A stretch of 64,000 bases of DNA from Rhizobium leguminosarum (GTDB lineage Bacteria > Pseudomonadota > Alphaproteobacteria > Rhizobiales > Rhizobiaceae). The notes under the pieces are model-generated. The model was given only the letters and a program-made list of their open reading frames with translations, had not been told where the DNA came from and ran no database searches. The stretch spans positions 62,001-126,000 of the forward strand of contig NZ_CP016287.1 of NCBI RefSeq assembly GCF_001679785.1, written 5' to 3'. Made by a program: the position numbers and the translations under genes. Of this stretch, positions 28,302 through 36,933 are shown piece after piece (position 1 is the stretch's first letter; every line of letters starts with the position of its first letter).

Positions 28302-28360
28302 TCACATATATATCAATGGAAAGTTTGCGTTCTTGTGCATTAGGTCGTGCAAAGCTATGA

Positions 28361-29104
28361 ATGGAGTCGAAAAGGACGCCTCACATGAATTCCCAGTTCG
28401 CCTCCACATTCGGCCTGACCGCTCCCGGCTTTCCGGTCGTTGCCGGCAGTACCGTCCAGCGGGTCTATGATGATCTGCGAAAGCGCATCATCACCATTCA
28501 GCTGCCGCCGGACACTACGCTGTCGCGCACTGAACTCACCGAGACTTATCAGGTCAGTCAGACTCCTATCCGTGACGCATTGCAGCTTCTCAAACAGGAG
28601 GGTCTGGTTCGCATTTATCCGCAGTCCCGCACTGTGGTGACCAGGATTGATGTCCTGCAGATTTACGAAGCACATTTCCTTCGTGTTGCACTGGAAACCG
28701 AAGTTTGCCGTCGCCTCGCAACCGATCCGGATCCGGATCCGAGCGTCATTACCCGCGCCCGGTCGATCATCAAGATGCAGTCGGCAGTCGCCGACGACGC
28801 CGATCAGATCGCGATCTTCCAGGAGCTCGACGAGCTCTTTCACCAGACATTGTTCGCAGGCGCCAAGCGCAGCAGCCTCCACCAATTGATACGCGAGCGC
28901 TCCGGCCATCTCGAGCGTATTCGTCGCCTGCATCTGCCCGAGAAGGGCAAGATCGTCAGCATTCTCGATGGGCATCACGCCATCATCGATGCGATTGCCG
29001 CGCGCAACGAACAGGGTGCGGTCGATGCGATCCGCGAACATCTCAGCCGCACCGTCGCAAAAGTGGAAGACCTGCGGAAGGAGTTCCCGGACTACTTCGT
29101 CTAA
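28361..29104 (+). CDS. FCD-domain GntR transcriptional regulator
   Basis: The 247-residue product may alternatively start at ATG 28385, nine codons in. The winged helix spans about residues 30-95 (VYDDLRKRIITIQLPPDTTL, LTETYQVSQTPIRDALQLL). The FCD effector domain has likely metal ligands in DELFHQTLF, GHHAIIDAI and REHLSRTV. It is divergent from the catabolic operon and convergent with the D-2-hydroxyacid dehydrogenase gene, so it sits between the two operons it probably controls. The ligand is probably a sugar acid or pathway intermediate. Confidence 0.92.
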   Translation: MESKRTPHMNSQFASTFGLTAPGFPVVAGSTVQRVYDDLRKRIITIQLPPDTTLSRTELTETYQVSQTPIRDALQLLKQEGLVRIYPQSRTVVTRIDVLQIYEAHFLRVALETEVCRRLATDPDPDPSVITRARSIIKMQSAVADDADQIAIFQELDELFHQTLFAGAKRSSLHQLIRERSGHLERIRRLHLPEKGKIVSILDGHHAIIDAIAARNEQGAVDAIREHLSRTVAKVEDLRKEFPDYFV

Positions 29105-29131
29105 TCTGCCGCGCCGCGGATTTGGCCGGAC

Positions 29132-30079
29132 TCAGTTGACCGGCGTCAGTAGCGGCCTGCCTGCGAAGAAGGCCGCAAGGTTGTCGACCGTCAATTGCGC
29201 CATCCTGTCGCGTGTTTCCTCGGTACCGCTGGCATGATGGGGATAGAGTACAATGTTGTCGAGCGCTGCGAAGCGTGGATCGGGGTTGGGTTCGTTGAGG
29301 TAGACATCGATGCCGGCCGAGGCGATCCGCCTTTCCTGCAAGGCCTTGATCAAGGCCGGCTCGTCGACCACGGTGCCCCGGGCGATGTTGATGAAGCTGC
29401 CCGTCGGTCCGAGCGCATTCAGCACGTCCGCCGAAATCAACCCTTCGGTCGAGGCCCCGCCAGGCGTCGCGACGATCAGGATATCGGCCCAGTCCGCCAG
29501 TTTTACCGGCGTGTCGAAATATGCAAAATCGTTGCCTTCTTTCTTCCTCCTTCCATAATAGCCGACCGTCAGTCCGACAGCTTCGCATCGCTTGGCAATC
29601 GCCATCCCTATGCGGCCGAGGCCGACGATCCCCGCCTTCTTGCCCGAGGTCGATGTCGTCAGCGGCATCATCCCTTTCTGACCCCAGTCGCCGGAGCGCA
29701 CATAGCGATCGCCTTCCGGCAGGCGCCGGCGTGCCGCAAGCATCAGAAGCAGTGCCATATCGGCAACATCGTCGCACAGCACTTCGGATGTGTTGGTGAG
29801 CTTGATGCCGCGCCGTGTCATCGCCTCGACGTCCATCTGGTCGTAGCCAGCCGAGGAACAGGCGGCGAGCTTTAATGCCGGCAATTTCGAAAGCAGGGCT
29901 TCGTCGATGGTCACATGGCCGTTGCAGACCAGCGCGGAAGAGACCGGGCCGGCTTGCTGCAAGAGAGCATCCCGCTCTTCGCCTTTGACAAGATCGAGCC
30001 GGTGCAGCGTGTAGCTTTCCTCGAGCATCGCCATCTGATGGGGCCGGAGCGGATAGGCGACGATAACATCGGGCTTCAT
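29132..30079 (-). CDS. D-2-hydroxyacid dehydrogenase (glyoxylate/hydroxypyruvate reductase type)
   Basis: The 315-residue product has the NAD(P)-binding GLGRIGMAIAKRCEAVG followed by YGRRKKEG; the arginines suggest NADP. Catalytic residues are in order: Arg in NIARGTVVDE, Glu in YLNEPNPDP and His in LYPHHASGT. The family reduces glyoxylate, hydroxypyruvate and other 2-oxo acids. Its ATG overlaps the stop of the fused ATPase gene by four bases, so it is translationally coupled to the importer. It probably acts on a product of the imported acid. Confidence 0.92.
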   Translation of the reverse strand: MKPDVIVAYPLRPHQMAMLEESYTLHRLDLVKGEERDALLQQAGPVSSALVCNGHVTIDEALLSKLPALKLAACSSAGYDQMDVEAMTRRGIKLTNTSEVLCDDVADMALLLMLAARRRLPEGDRYVRSGDWGQKGMMPLTTSTSGKKAGIVGLGRIGMAIAKRCEAVGLTVGYYGRRKKEGNDFAYFDTPVKLADWADILIVATPGGASTEGLISADVLNALGPTGSFINIARGTVVDEPALIKALQERRIASAGIDVYLNEPNPDPRFAALDNIVLYPHHASGTEETRDRMAQLTVDNLAAFFAGRPLLTPVN

Positions 30080-31710
30080 GCGGAAACGAGTCCTTCCTGT
30101 CGTTGGCGGGCGGCGCGTCGGGTGGCCTGGATCTCAGGATCGGGATCGAGGCTCGCGGCAAGAAGCGCCTGCGTGTAGGGGTGGGATGGCGCGTTGAAGA
30201 TCTGTTCGACGGGCCCCTCCTCGACTATCTCGCCGGCCTTCATGACGATGACGCGATCGGCAAAATCGCGAACCACCGGCAGGTCGTGTGCGATGAAGAG
30301 GTAGGACAGGCCGAATTCGCGACGCAGGCCCTCAAGCAAGGCGATCACCTGCGCCTGGATCGACACGTCGAGTGCCGAAACCGCCTCGTCGCAGATGATC
30401 AGTTTCGGCTCCATCGCCAGCGCCCGGGCAATCGCAATGCGCTGGCGCTGGCCGCCGGAAAACTGATGTGGATACCGGTCGGCCATATCCGGTTTCAGGC
30501 CAACCTTGACGAGCAGCTCGGCCACTCTCTCCTTCCATCTCGCTTTCGGCAGGATATCCGGGTGAATAACCCAGGCTTCGGAAATCAAACGGAATACGCT
30601 CATCCGCGGGTTCAGTGACTGGGTGGGGTCCTGAAAGACCATCTGCAAATCACGGCGCAGCCCGAATATTTCCCTCGGGGTCATCGCAAGCAGATCGTTT
30701 CCGCGGTAGAGAACCTGGCCCTCCTGCGGATCATCGAGGCGAACGATCGCCCGGGCAAGGGTTGATTTGCCGGAACCACTCTCGCCGACAACGGCAACCG
30801 TCTCGCCGGGCATGATGACGAAGTCCACGCCCTTCAGCGCCTGGAATGCGCCAAAACTCTTTTTCAGGCCTATGGCGCGCAGCAGCGGTTCGCCCTGCCG
30901 GTCACGCTGTTGCGCCATCGCACCCTTCCCCGGTGCAGCGGCTATCAGCTTCTTCGTGTAGGTGTTCTGCGGGTTGCGATAGACTTCGGCCGCGTTGCCG
31001 GTTTCGACCACGCAGCCGGAGTTCATCACCACGACCCGGTCGGCGATCTCGGCAACGACGCCCAAATCGTGAGTGATCAGCAACAGGCCCATGCCGGTTT
31101 CCTGCTGCAACTCCTGCAGAAGTTCGAGCACCTGCGCCTGCACCGTCACATCAAGCGCGGTGGTGGGTTCATCCGCGATCAGAATATCGGGCTTGCAGGC
31201 GATTGCCATGGCGATCATCAGGCGTTGCCGCTGTCCGCCGGAGAACTGGAACGGATATTTTCGCATCGCTGCCTGCGGATCGGTTATGCCGACGCGCCCG
31301 ATCAATTCGAGCGCCCTCGCGCCGGCGCGCTCCGCCGACTGGCCATGCGTCGTCATCATCTCGGTGATTTGCCAGCCGACCGGATAGACCGGATTGAGGT
31401 GGGCGAGCGGGTCCTGAAAGATCATGGCGATCTTGGCGCCGTTGATCGAGCGCCGCTCCTCGGGCGTCATTTTCAGCATGTCGCGGCCGTTGAGGAGAAT
31501 GGTGCCGCTGGTGATCTTGCCGGGCGGCATGTCGATCAGGTTCATGATCGCCGAGGCCGACACGGATTTGCCCGAACCGCTTTCCCCAAGGATCGCCAGC
31601 GTCTCGCCGCGATCGAGATGCCAGCTGACATCCTGCACCGCCTTGACGGTCCCGCTGGCGGTGTGGAACTCGACCGAGAGGTCACGCACTTCCAAAAGAT
31701 GTTCAGCCAT
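30076..31710 (-). CDS. Dpp/Opp-type ABC ATPase, DppD-DppF fusion
   Basis: The 544-residue product carries two full ATPase modules. The first has Walker [29 protein letters not shown] and [12 protein letters not shown]. The second has [32 protein letters not shown] and LIICDEAVSALDVS. In the common arrangement these are two genes, as at 61809-63778 in this window. The short C-terminal tail after NAPSHPYTQALL lacks a long oligopeptide-specific region. It powers the DppBC-type channel encoded just upstream; its start overlaps the dppC stop by eight bases. Confidence 0.95.
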   Translation of the reverse strand: MAEHLLEVRDLSVEFHTASGTVKAVQDVSWHLDRGETLAILGESGSGKSVSASAIMNLIDMPPGKITSGTILLNGRDMLKMTPEERRSINGAKIAMIFQDPLAHLNPVYPVGWQITEMMTTHGQSAERAGARALELIGRVGITDPQAAMRKYPFQFSGGQRQRLMIAMAIACKPDILIADEPTTALDVTVQAQVLELLQELQQETGMGLLLITHDLGVVAEIADRVVVMNSGCVVETGNAAEVYRNPQNTYTKKLIAAAPGKGAMAQQRDRQGEPLLRAIGLKKSFGAFQALKGVDFVIMPGETVAVVGESGSGKSTLARAIVRLDDPQEGQVLYRGNDLLAMTPREIFGLRRDLQMVFQDPTQSLNPRMSVFRLISEAWVIHPDILPKARWKERVAELLVKVGLKPDMADRYPHQFSGGQRQRIAIARALAMEPKLIICDEAVSALDVSIQAQVIALLEGLRREFGLSYLFIAHDLPVVRDFADRVIVMKAGEIVEEGPVEQIFNAPSHPYTQALLAASLDPDPEIQATRRAARQRQEGLVSA

Positions 31711-32629
31711 TTTTCCTGCCCCTCATTTCAAGGCGCCAGCGTTGTGTCGGATCGAGCGCGATGCGCAGCCAATTCGACAGAAGGTTCAGCGACAGCGTCG
31801 TCAGAATGATTGCAAGGCCCGGCCAGAAGGAAAGCCACCAGGCATTGGTGAGATAGGGTCGTCCTTGCGCAACCATGAGACCCCAGGTGATCTGCGGCGC
31901 CTGAATGCCGATCCCAAGGAATGACAGGGAGGATTCCGCCAGCATGACGAAGGCGAAATCCAGCGTCGCGATGGTCACCAGCGTGGGGAAGATCACCGGC
32001 AGGATGTGATGGAATACAATGCGCCAGTACGATGCTCCCATGACCTTCGCCGCCTGCACGAACATCCGCTCGCGCACTTCCAGCACTTCGGCGCGCGTGG
32101 TGCGCAGATAGATGGGAATGCGGGTGATCGCCAGGACGAGGACGATATTGGTGACCGAGGGCTCGAGCATGTAGAGCACGATCACCGCCAGAAGCAGCGA
32201 CGGAAAGGACATGATGACGTCGCCGAGGCGCATGATCCATTGAGCCGCGGAGGAGCGGCTGTAACCTGCGACCAGACCGAGCGCCGTACCGACGACGGAT
32301 GATGCGAGGACGGCTGCCGCGGCAACCAGGATGGTGTTTTGCGCCGCCACGATAACGCGGGCAAGAAGCGGCCTGCCGAGCGCATCGGCGCCGAGGACAT
32401 AAAGCATTCCGCGGGTGATATCGAACGGCGGCGCGTTCCGGCCCCGCAGGTTCTGCTTGGTGGCGATGGCCTCCAGCAGGAACGGGCCAAACAGCGCACA
32501 GAGCAGAACGATCAAGAGGAACAGCGCCGCGAAGAAAGCGAGCTTGTCCGCCCACAGCATCGTCAGCCAGCGCCCGATCGGGCCGCTTGGTTTTTTCTCG
32601 GCGAGGATTTGTGTGTCGGCCATCGTCAT
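31703..32629 (-). CDS. Dpp/Opp-type ABC transporter permease (DppC-like)
   Basis: The 308-residue product has the N-terminal TM LAFFAALFLLIVLLCALFGP characteristic of DppC, and the periplasmic loop with HPLGTD replaced here by LGADALGRPLLAR. Five more TMs follow, with the coupling loop QAAKVMGASYWRIVFHHILP. It pairs with the DppB-like protein encoded 3 bp upstream. The family imports peptides, nickel or sugars, and the enzymes nearby favour a sugar acid. Confidence 0.94.
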   Translation of the reverse strand: MTMADTQILAEKKPSGPIGRWLTMLWADKLAFFAALFLLIVLLCALFGPFLLEAIATKQNLRGRNAPPFDITRGMLYVLGADALGRPLLARVIVAAQNTILVAAAAVLASSVVGTALGLVAGYSRSSAAQWIMRLGDVIMSFPSLLLAVIVLYMLEPSVTNIVLVLAITRIPIYLRTTRAEVLEVRERMFVQAAKVMGASYWRIVFHHILPVIFPTLVTIATLDFAFVMLAESSLSFLGIGIQAPQITWGLMVAQGRPYLTNAWWLSFWPGLAIILTTLSLNLLSNWLRIALDPTQRWRLEMRGRKNG

Positions 32630-32632
32630 CGC

Positions 32633-33547
32633 TCAATACCGGATGCGCGGATCGAGCAGCGCATAGGCGATGTCGATCAACAGGTTCATGATGAAGATCG
32701 CCAGTGCAGAGACCATGATGACGGCCAGCACGACGGCGAAATCGCGAAGCAAAATGGAATCGATCATCAGCTTGCCGATGCCCGGAAAGCCAAACACCGT
32801 CTCGACGACGACGGCACCGTTCAGGATGGCGGCCGCCTGGTCGCCGATGACTGTGATCACCGGCAGCATGGCATTGCGCAGTCCGTGAATGAAGATGATT
32901 GAGGTCGAGCGGACCCCCTTGGCGCGGGCCGTCTTCACATAGGCGGAAGACAGAACGCTGATCATCGAGCCGCGGACCACCTGCAGGATCAGGCCGAAAG
33001 GCCGGATGAACAGCACGCTGACCGGCAGGACCCAGTGCCAGAAAGTTCCCGTTCCCGATGTCGGCAGGACATGCAGTTTGACGGCGAAAATGACGATCGC
33101 CACGATGGCCAGCCAGAAATCCGGCGCCGCAGCGCCGATCAGCGAGAAGAAAGTGGCGAGGCGGTCGAAGACGCCGCCGACGCGAAACGCCGCGAGCGAA
33201 CCGATGACGATCGCGGCGACCGTGACCAGCGCCATGGTGATGACAGCCAGCCAGAAGGTCCAGACGAAAGCCTCCAGCACCACATCCATGGCCGGACGGG
33301 CCTGTCGCAGTGACTGACCGAAATTGCCTTGGGCAAGATCCGAGACATAACGACCGAACTGGATGATCAACGGATCGTTGAAACCGTTCATCTCACGGAA
33401 TTGCTGGCGCATTTCGGTGGTCGCATCGATCGGCAGATAGAGGTCGGTCGGATCGCCCGTCAGTCGGGACAGGAAGAACACGATGACGATAAGCACCACG
33501 AGCGATACGCCACTGGCGATCGCGCGTTTGCCGATGAAACTCTTCAT
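32633..33547 (-). CDS. Dpp/Opp-type ABC transporter permease (DppB-like)
   Basis: The product is about 304 residues from ATG 33547, which follows GGGAGGAGTGGC; the upstream in-frame codons encode a basic, non-conserved leader and are left out. The first TM is GVSLVVLIVIVFFLSRLTGD, followed by PTDLYLP, the characteristic DppB loop. The coupling segment is VKTARAKGVRSTSIIFIHGL and the last part IAYALLDPRIRY. It is the first gene of the operon; 113-128 bp upstream lies a copy of the candidate operator shared with the catabolic operon. Confidence 0.94.
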   Translation of the reverse strand: MKSFIGKRAIASGVSLVVLIVIVFFLSRLTGDPTDLYLPIDATTEMRQQFREMNGFNDPLIIQFGRYVSDLAQGNFGQSLRQARPAMDVVLEAFVWTFWLAVITMALVTVAAIVIGSLAAFRVGGVFDRLATFFSLIGAAAPDFWLAIVAIVIFAVKLHVLPTSGTGTFWHWVLPVSVLFIRPFGLILQVVRGSMISVLSSAYVKTARAKGVRSTSIIFIHGLRNAMLPVITVIGDQAAAILNGAVVVETVFGFPGIGKLMIDSILLRDFAVVLAVIMVSALAIFIMNLLIDIAYALLDPRIRY

Positions 33548-33659
33548 GCCACTCCTCCCGAGTGAACCCCATGGGGGTCGTGATGTCCGGTTTCGTCTTC
33601 GTCTGCGCTGCCCGTGATACCCCTCCGGCAACAGGCACAGCTCGACGACCAGTCGCTAA

Positions 33660-33675
33660 AACTGAAATATTAGTG
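33660..33675. promoter_or_regulatory. Candidate operator shared by the two sugar-acid operons (copy 2)
   Basis: AACTGAAATATTAGTG, nearly palindromic, 113 bp upstream of the DppB-like start; see the matching site at 28286-28301. Confidence 0.5.
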
Positions 33676-33706
33676 CATCTAAAATTTTTGTGAACCCCAA
33701 AAATGA

Positions 33707-34582
33707 TCAGGGCTTGTCAACCGGCGGCTTGCGTCGCCATGTCATGCCGCGGGTTCCGATAATGGCCGCGCCGATGATCACCGCAGCGCCGATCCACGTC
33801 TGTGCGGCCGGAACTTCCGAGAAAAATGAGAAGGCCATGAGGGCCACGACGGGCAGTCGGAGAAAGTCGAGCGGCGCCAGAACGCTTGCGGCCGCCATGC
33901 CGAAGGCGCGCGTGATCAGCGTCATGTTGAGTGCGCCGAGCGCCCCTTGCAGGGCAAGCAGTGCGAGTTGGTTCCAGGTCGGCATTGACCAGACCGGCAG
34001 CATGAGGATCAGGCCAAGCGGCACCGTCGCTATCAGATTCCATGCAACAAGCCGGTCGGCACTATCCCTCAAGGCCATCCGCCGCAGCATCAATTGGCTG
34101 GCCGCCGTCAAGACCGCTCCTGCCAGCGCAAAAAGCAGCCATTGGTCGAAACCGGACGCTCCAGGGCGAATGATGATCATGACGCCGATAAAACCTGCGA
34201 CAATGCCGGCCACGCTGGAGATGCCGACATGCTCCTTGAGCACCAGCCACGCGCCGAGAACGAGAAACATGGGCATGGTGAAATTGATCGCCGTGGCATC
34301 GGCGAGTGGCGCGTGCGCAAAGGCGACGAACAAAGCAACCAGTGAGGCAAGCTTCAGACCTGCACGCACGACATGCAGAACACGATAGGGAGAGGATTTC
34401 AGGTCGACCCGTGAGACGATCCAGGGCGTGACGACAAGAAGCCCGAAAAACGACCGGAAAAAGCCGATCATCAATGGATGCACGTCACCTGCCAGCAAAC
34501 GCACAATGACTGCGTCGAAACTATTTAAAAAAGCGGCAGCCACCATCATGCAGACGGCAAGGCCTGTGCGACCAGGCTGCAT
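33707..34582 (-). CDS. EamA/DMT-family exporter
   Basis: The product is about 291 residues from ATG 34582 (AGGAGAAGCGTG upstream). Ten predicted TM segments are arranged as two EamA repeats: roughly residues 10-140 (FLNSFDAVIVRLLAG, ATAINFTMPMFLVLGAWLVL) and 150-285 (GAVLTAASQLMLRRMALRD, APLDFLRLPVVALMAFSFF). Members export amino acids, nucleosides or drugs across the inner membrane; specificity cannot be read here. It is separated from the sugar-acid importer by the operator region, so probably independent of it. Confidence 0.9.
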   Translation of the reverse strand: MQPGRTGLAVCMMVAAAFLNSFDAVIVRLLAGDVHPLMIGFFRSFFGLLVVTPWIVSRVDLKSSPYRVLHVVRAGLKLASLVALFVAFAHAPLADATAINFTMPMFLVLGAWLVLKEHVGISSVAGIVAGFIGVMIIIRPGASGFDQWLLFALAGAVLTAASQLMLRRMALRDSADRLVAWNLIATVPLGLILMLPVWSMPTWNQLALLALQGALGALNMTLITRAFGMAAASVLAPLDFLRLPVVALMAFSFFSEVPAAQTWIGAAVIIGAAIIGTRGMTWRRKPPVDKP

Positions 34583-34850
34583 CACGCTTCTCCTGACCGA
34601 ACCAAGGTGAACCCTGCTATATCGGCTATTCGATACAGCGCGTTGAACCGGCAATCCATTGGAAATAAAGCCTTCCTGGCGTGTCTGCTAATCTCCCGCT
34701 CTCACGGTTTGCCGCGGCGGAGACCACTCGTTCTCACCAGGGGCCGGCGGCATCCGCTATTCCCCGGTACGGATCAACGGCTTTATCTCAATCCTTCAGC
34801 CTCCGTCACACTGACAGAGCGCATTGCTGACGGGAGCGCCTCGCTCACTG

Positions 34851-35132
34851 TTAGTGGATCATTCCGTTCGTCTTCGCCCGGTTCGAGAACTGGTGGACGA
34901 GCATGATGCCCTGCTCAAGGAGCAACTCGGCCGCCTGCAGATCGCGGGGCGTCATGTCCCCGGATAGTCCGCGAATCGTATTGGCGACGCAGATGGAGTT
35001 GGCGACAAAGCGGGTGTCGCCCTCACCTTCCGCCTCCTCGGCCGTTGCTTCCAAGGCGTCGGCGACGGTGTCGAGCAGGCTCGAGCGTTCGACAAGCGTC
35101 ATGTCGTTCAGGGTTTTGGAAATGCCGTTCAT
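34851..35132 (-). CDS. Small soluble protein of unknown function
   Basis: The product is about 93 residues from ATG 35132, with GCGAGGAGACAATC upstream. The predicted structure is all-helical and acidic: MTLVERSSLLDTVADALEAT, then an EEAEGEGD linker, ANSICVANTIRGLSGDM and AAELLLEQGIMLVHQFSNR. It has no signal, membrane segment or catalytic motif. It has the look of a small conserved rhizobial protein, but I cannot name a family. It is monocistronic. Confidence 0.6.
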   Translation of the reverse strand: MNGISKTLNDMTLVERSSLLDTVADALEATAEEAEGEGDTRFVANSICVANTIRGLSGDMTPRDLQAAELLLEQGIMLVHQFSNRAKTNGMIH

Positions 35133-35305
35133 GATTGTCTCCTCGCGCGTGCTCAAGGCGGATCGCAGCTCGATTTCTCGATTTCAGTCATATGGCGGTG
35201 ACTGTCAGATAGGATAGCTGTCTTCAGAAGCAACTCATGGCTGCCGCGCACCTCATGCATGGGTGCAGCGAAATGGCGCGGTTCAATCAATAAATTTCGA
35301 GCCTA

Positions 35306-35770
35306 TCATTTCAGATGCGTCAGGAGGTCGGCAAGCATCGATCGCTGCCCTTTCAACAGCTTTATGGCTGCGTCGGGAGGGGAAAACCACCCCGCCCGAT
35401 CGACTTCAGGAAAGCTCTTTACCTGGCCCGACCGTGGTGGCCATTCCATTTCGAATTGGCAACTTTGTATCGCATTCACGTCGAGTATCGGATCGGCTTC
35501 GATCGCCCACGCGACGACTATCTTTCCGCCGGGTTGTCGGTATTCGCCCAACGGTGTGAACCTGCCATCGACTGCTACACTCAGCTCTTCGGCAGTCTCC
35601 CTTATTGCCGCCGCAAGCTCATCTTCTCCAGGTTCGACCAGCCCCTTCGGGATCGACCACGCAGCCTCGTCTTTCCCAGCCCAGAAAGGGCCGCCCGGAT
35701 GGACGAGAAGCACTTCGATGTCGCTGGAAACACGCCGGTATAGCAGAAGTCCGGCGCTGCGGATTGCCAT
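35306..35770 (-). CDS. Nudix hydrolase
   Basis: The 154-residue product starts MAIRSAGLLLYRRVSSDIEV, and SIPKGLVEPGEDE leads into the Nudix box G-x5-E-x7-RETAEEL (residues about 43-63). All catalytic glutamates are present. FWAGKDEAAWSIPKG resembles proteins of the DR1025/bis-5'-nucleosyl polyphosphatase-like branch. The family hydrolyses nucleoside diphosphates linked to another moiety. The gene starts 24 bp after a 55-codon zinc-ribbon-like gene and is probably co-transcribed with it. Confidence 0.92.
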   Translation of the reverse strand: MAIRSAGLLLYRRVSSDIEVLLVHPGGPFWAGKDEAAWSIPKGLVEPGEDELAAAIRETAEELSVAVDGRFTPLGEYRQPGGKIVVAWAIEADPILDVNAIQSCQFEMEWPPRSGQVKSFPEVDRAGWFSPPDAAIKLLKGQRSMLADLLTHLK

Positions 35771-35794
35771 CGTCTTGTGCCCTTCTTTTGTCGA

Positions 35795-35962
35795 TCACGA
35801 GGCCAAGCATTCCTCACAGATGCCGCAGCCGTCATCGTCCATCCACTGACGCCGGCGCTTACAGCAAAGGCAAGCACGACTATCGGGTTGTTCCTTTGTG
35901 TCTTCCGGTGGAATGATCTCGATCGTCATGTCGATTAGAGTGTCGGCCACAAGCTCCGCCAT
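35795..35962 (-). CDS. 55-residue cysteine-rich (zinc-ribbon-like) microprotein
   Basis: This is a complete small frame from ATG 35962 to TGA 35795-35797, with ATGGAGC seven bases before the start. The N-terminal half is acidic (MTIEIIPPEDTKEQPDS). The C-terminal half is ACLCCKRRRQWMDDDGCGIC followed by EECLAS. The spacing CxCC-x11-CxxCxxC could bind one zinc ion, with an RRR patch that might contact nucleic acid. It lies directly upstream of the Nudix gene on the same strand. The function is unknown; a regulatory or partner role with the Nudix enzyme is speculative. Confidence 0.7.
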   Translation of the reverse strand: MAELVADTLIDMTIEIIPPEDTKEQPDSRACLCCKRRRQWMDDDGCGICEECLAS

Positions 35963-36162
35963 CTCGTTGCTCCATCAGTCTATTCTAAATAAGATAGGAG
36001 CGGCGATCGATACCGGCAAGGCTCTCGACGCCGGTCGGAAGGCCAAATGGCATGCCGAACCACATTCGGCGATCTCAGTATCGAACGCTGGGCCTTCTTG
36101 CGACAAGTGATATAGTTAAATTTCGGTCGTCTACCTAGACGATACGACAAAGGAACTATTCC

Positions 36163-36843
36163 ATGGAAGACCAGAAACGCCCGCTGCAACCAGGAGAAAC
36201 CGCCCCCGCCTTCGCACTCGCCACGGCCAACTTCGACGGAACCGTCTCTTTCGCCGATTTGAGCGGTCGCCCGTTCGTGATCGGGTTCTTTCGCGGGCTG
36301 CACTGCCCGTTCTGCCGGCGCCAGGTCGAACAGCTTGCTGGCATACAGCCCACCCTCCGCGCCGCCGGAGTGGAGACCGTGGCCGTTATCAATACACCGG
36401 TAGAACGCGCTCGCCTGTATTTCCGCCACCGTCCGACGCCAGTAACGCTGCTATGCGATCCCGACTGCCACACACATCGGGCCTATGGTGTGCCTCATGC
36501 TGAGTTCCTGCCCGATGGGAGCACCAAGCAGCCCGAATGGCCTTATAGCGCGACGATGGCGCAGTTCCAGGCGGCGCGCATCAACCCCACGGGCGAGTTG
36601 CCGGAATTGCTACAGCCCATGGAAGCCAATACTATACTCAACGCCAAGGACCACTTCGAGCTTGATGAAGCCGATATGGCGACCTTCGCGAACCACGCTA
36701 CCCAGCTCGTTGGGCACTTCCTGGTCAATGCGAACGGCACCATCGCCTGGTCGCAAATCGAGGCGCTGGACGGGCCGAACAGTCTTGGCATCTTCCCGAC
36801 TGCGGCGGAGATAATCGCCGCCGCCGGCAGCCTTGAACGCTGA
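36163..36843 (+). CDS. Peroxiredoxin/redoxin-family protein
   Basis: The 226-residue AhpC/TSA-fold product has LQPGETAPAFALATANFDGT, a FADLSGRPFVIGFFRGLHC segment and CPFC-type active site (HCPFCRRQVEQL, first Cys about residue 49). ETVAVINTPVERARLYFRHR and LLCDPDCHTHRAYGV follow. The C-P-F-C pair replaces the usual single peroxidatic Cys of classical peroxiredoxins, and two further Cys lie in LLCDPDC. It probably detoxifies peroxides or acts as a thiol oxidoreductase in the cytoplasm. AAAGGAAC precedes the ATG. It is monocistronic. Confidence 0.88.
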   Translation: MEDQKRPLQPGETAPAFALATANFDGTVSFADLSGRPFVIGFFRGLHCPFCRRQVEQLAGIQPTLRAAGVETVAVINTPVERARLYFRHRPTPVTLLCDPDCHTHRAYGVPHAEFLPDGSTKQPEWPYSATMAQFQAARINPTGELPELLQPMEANTILNAKDHFELDEADMATFANHATQLVGHFLVNANGTIAWSQIEALDGPNSLGIFPTAAEIIAAAGSLER

Positions 36844-36933
36844 CTTTCAACGAACCATCGGCCAGCGTTGGCGAACTCTCCGACTGTCATCAGTTTGACC
36901 TCCGCGTTCCGCCAGCCCGAGAAAATAGTCACG

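Noticed and set aside
26541..28343. 600-codon open frame opposite the IlvD/Edd gene
   Set aside because: GC-rich antisense frame with a composition typical of non-coding strands; the minus-strand gene has all its family motifs.
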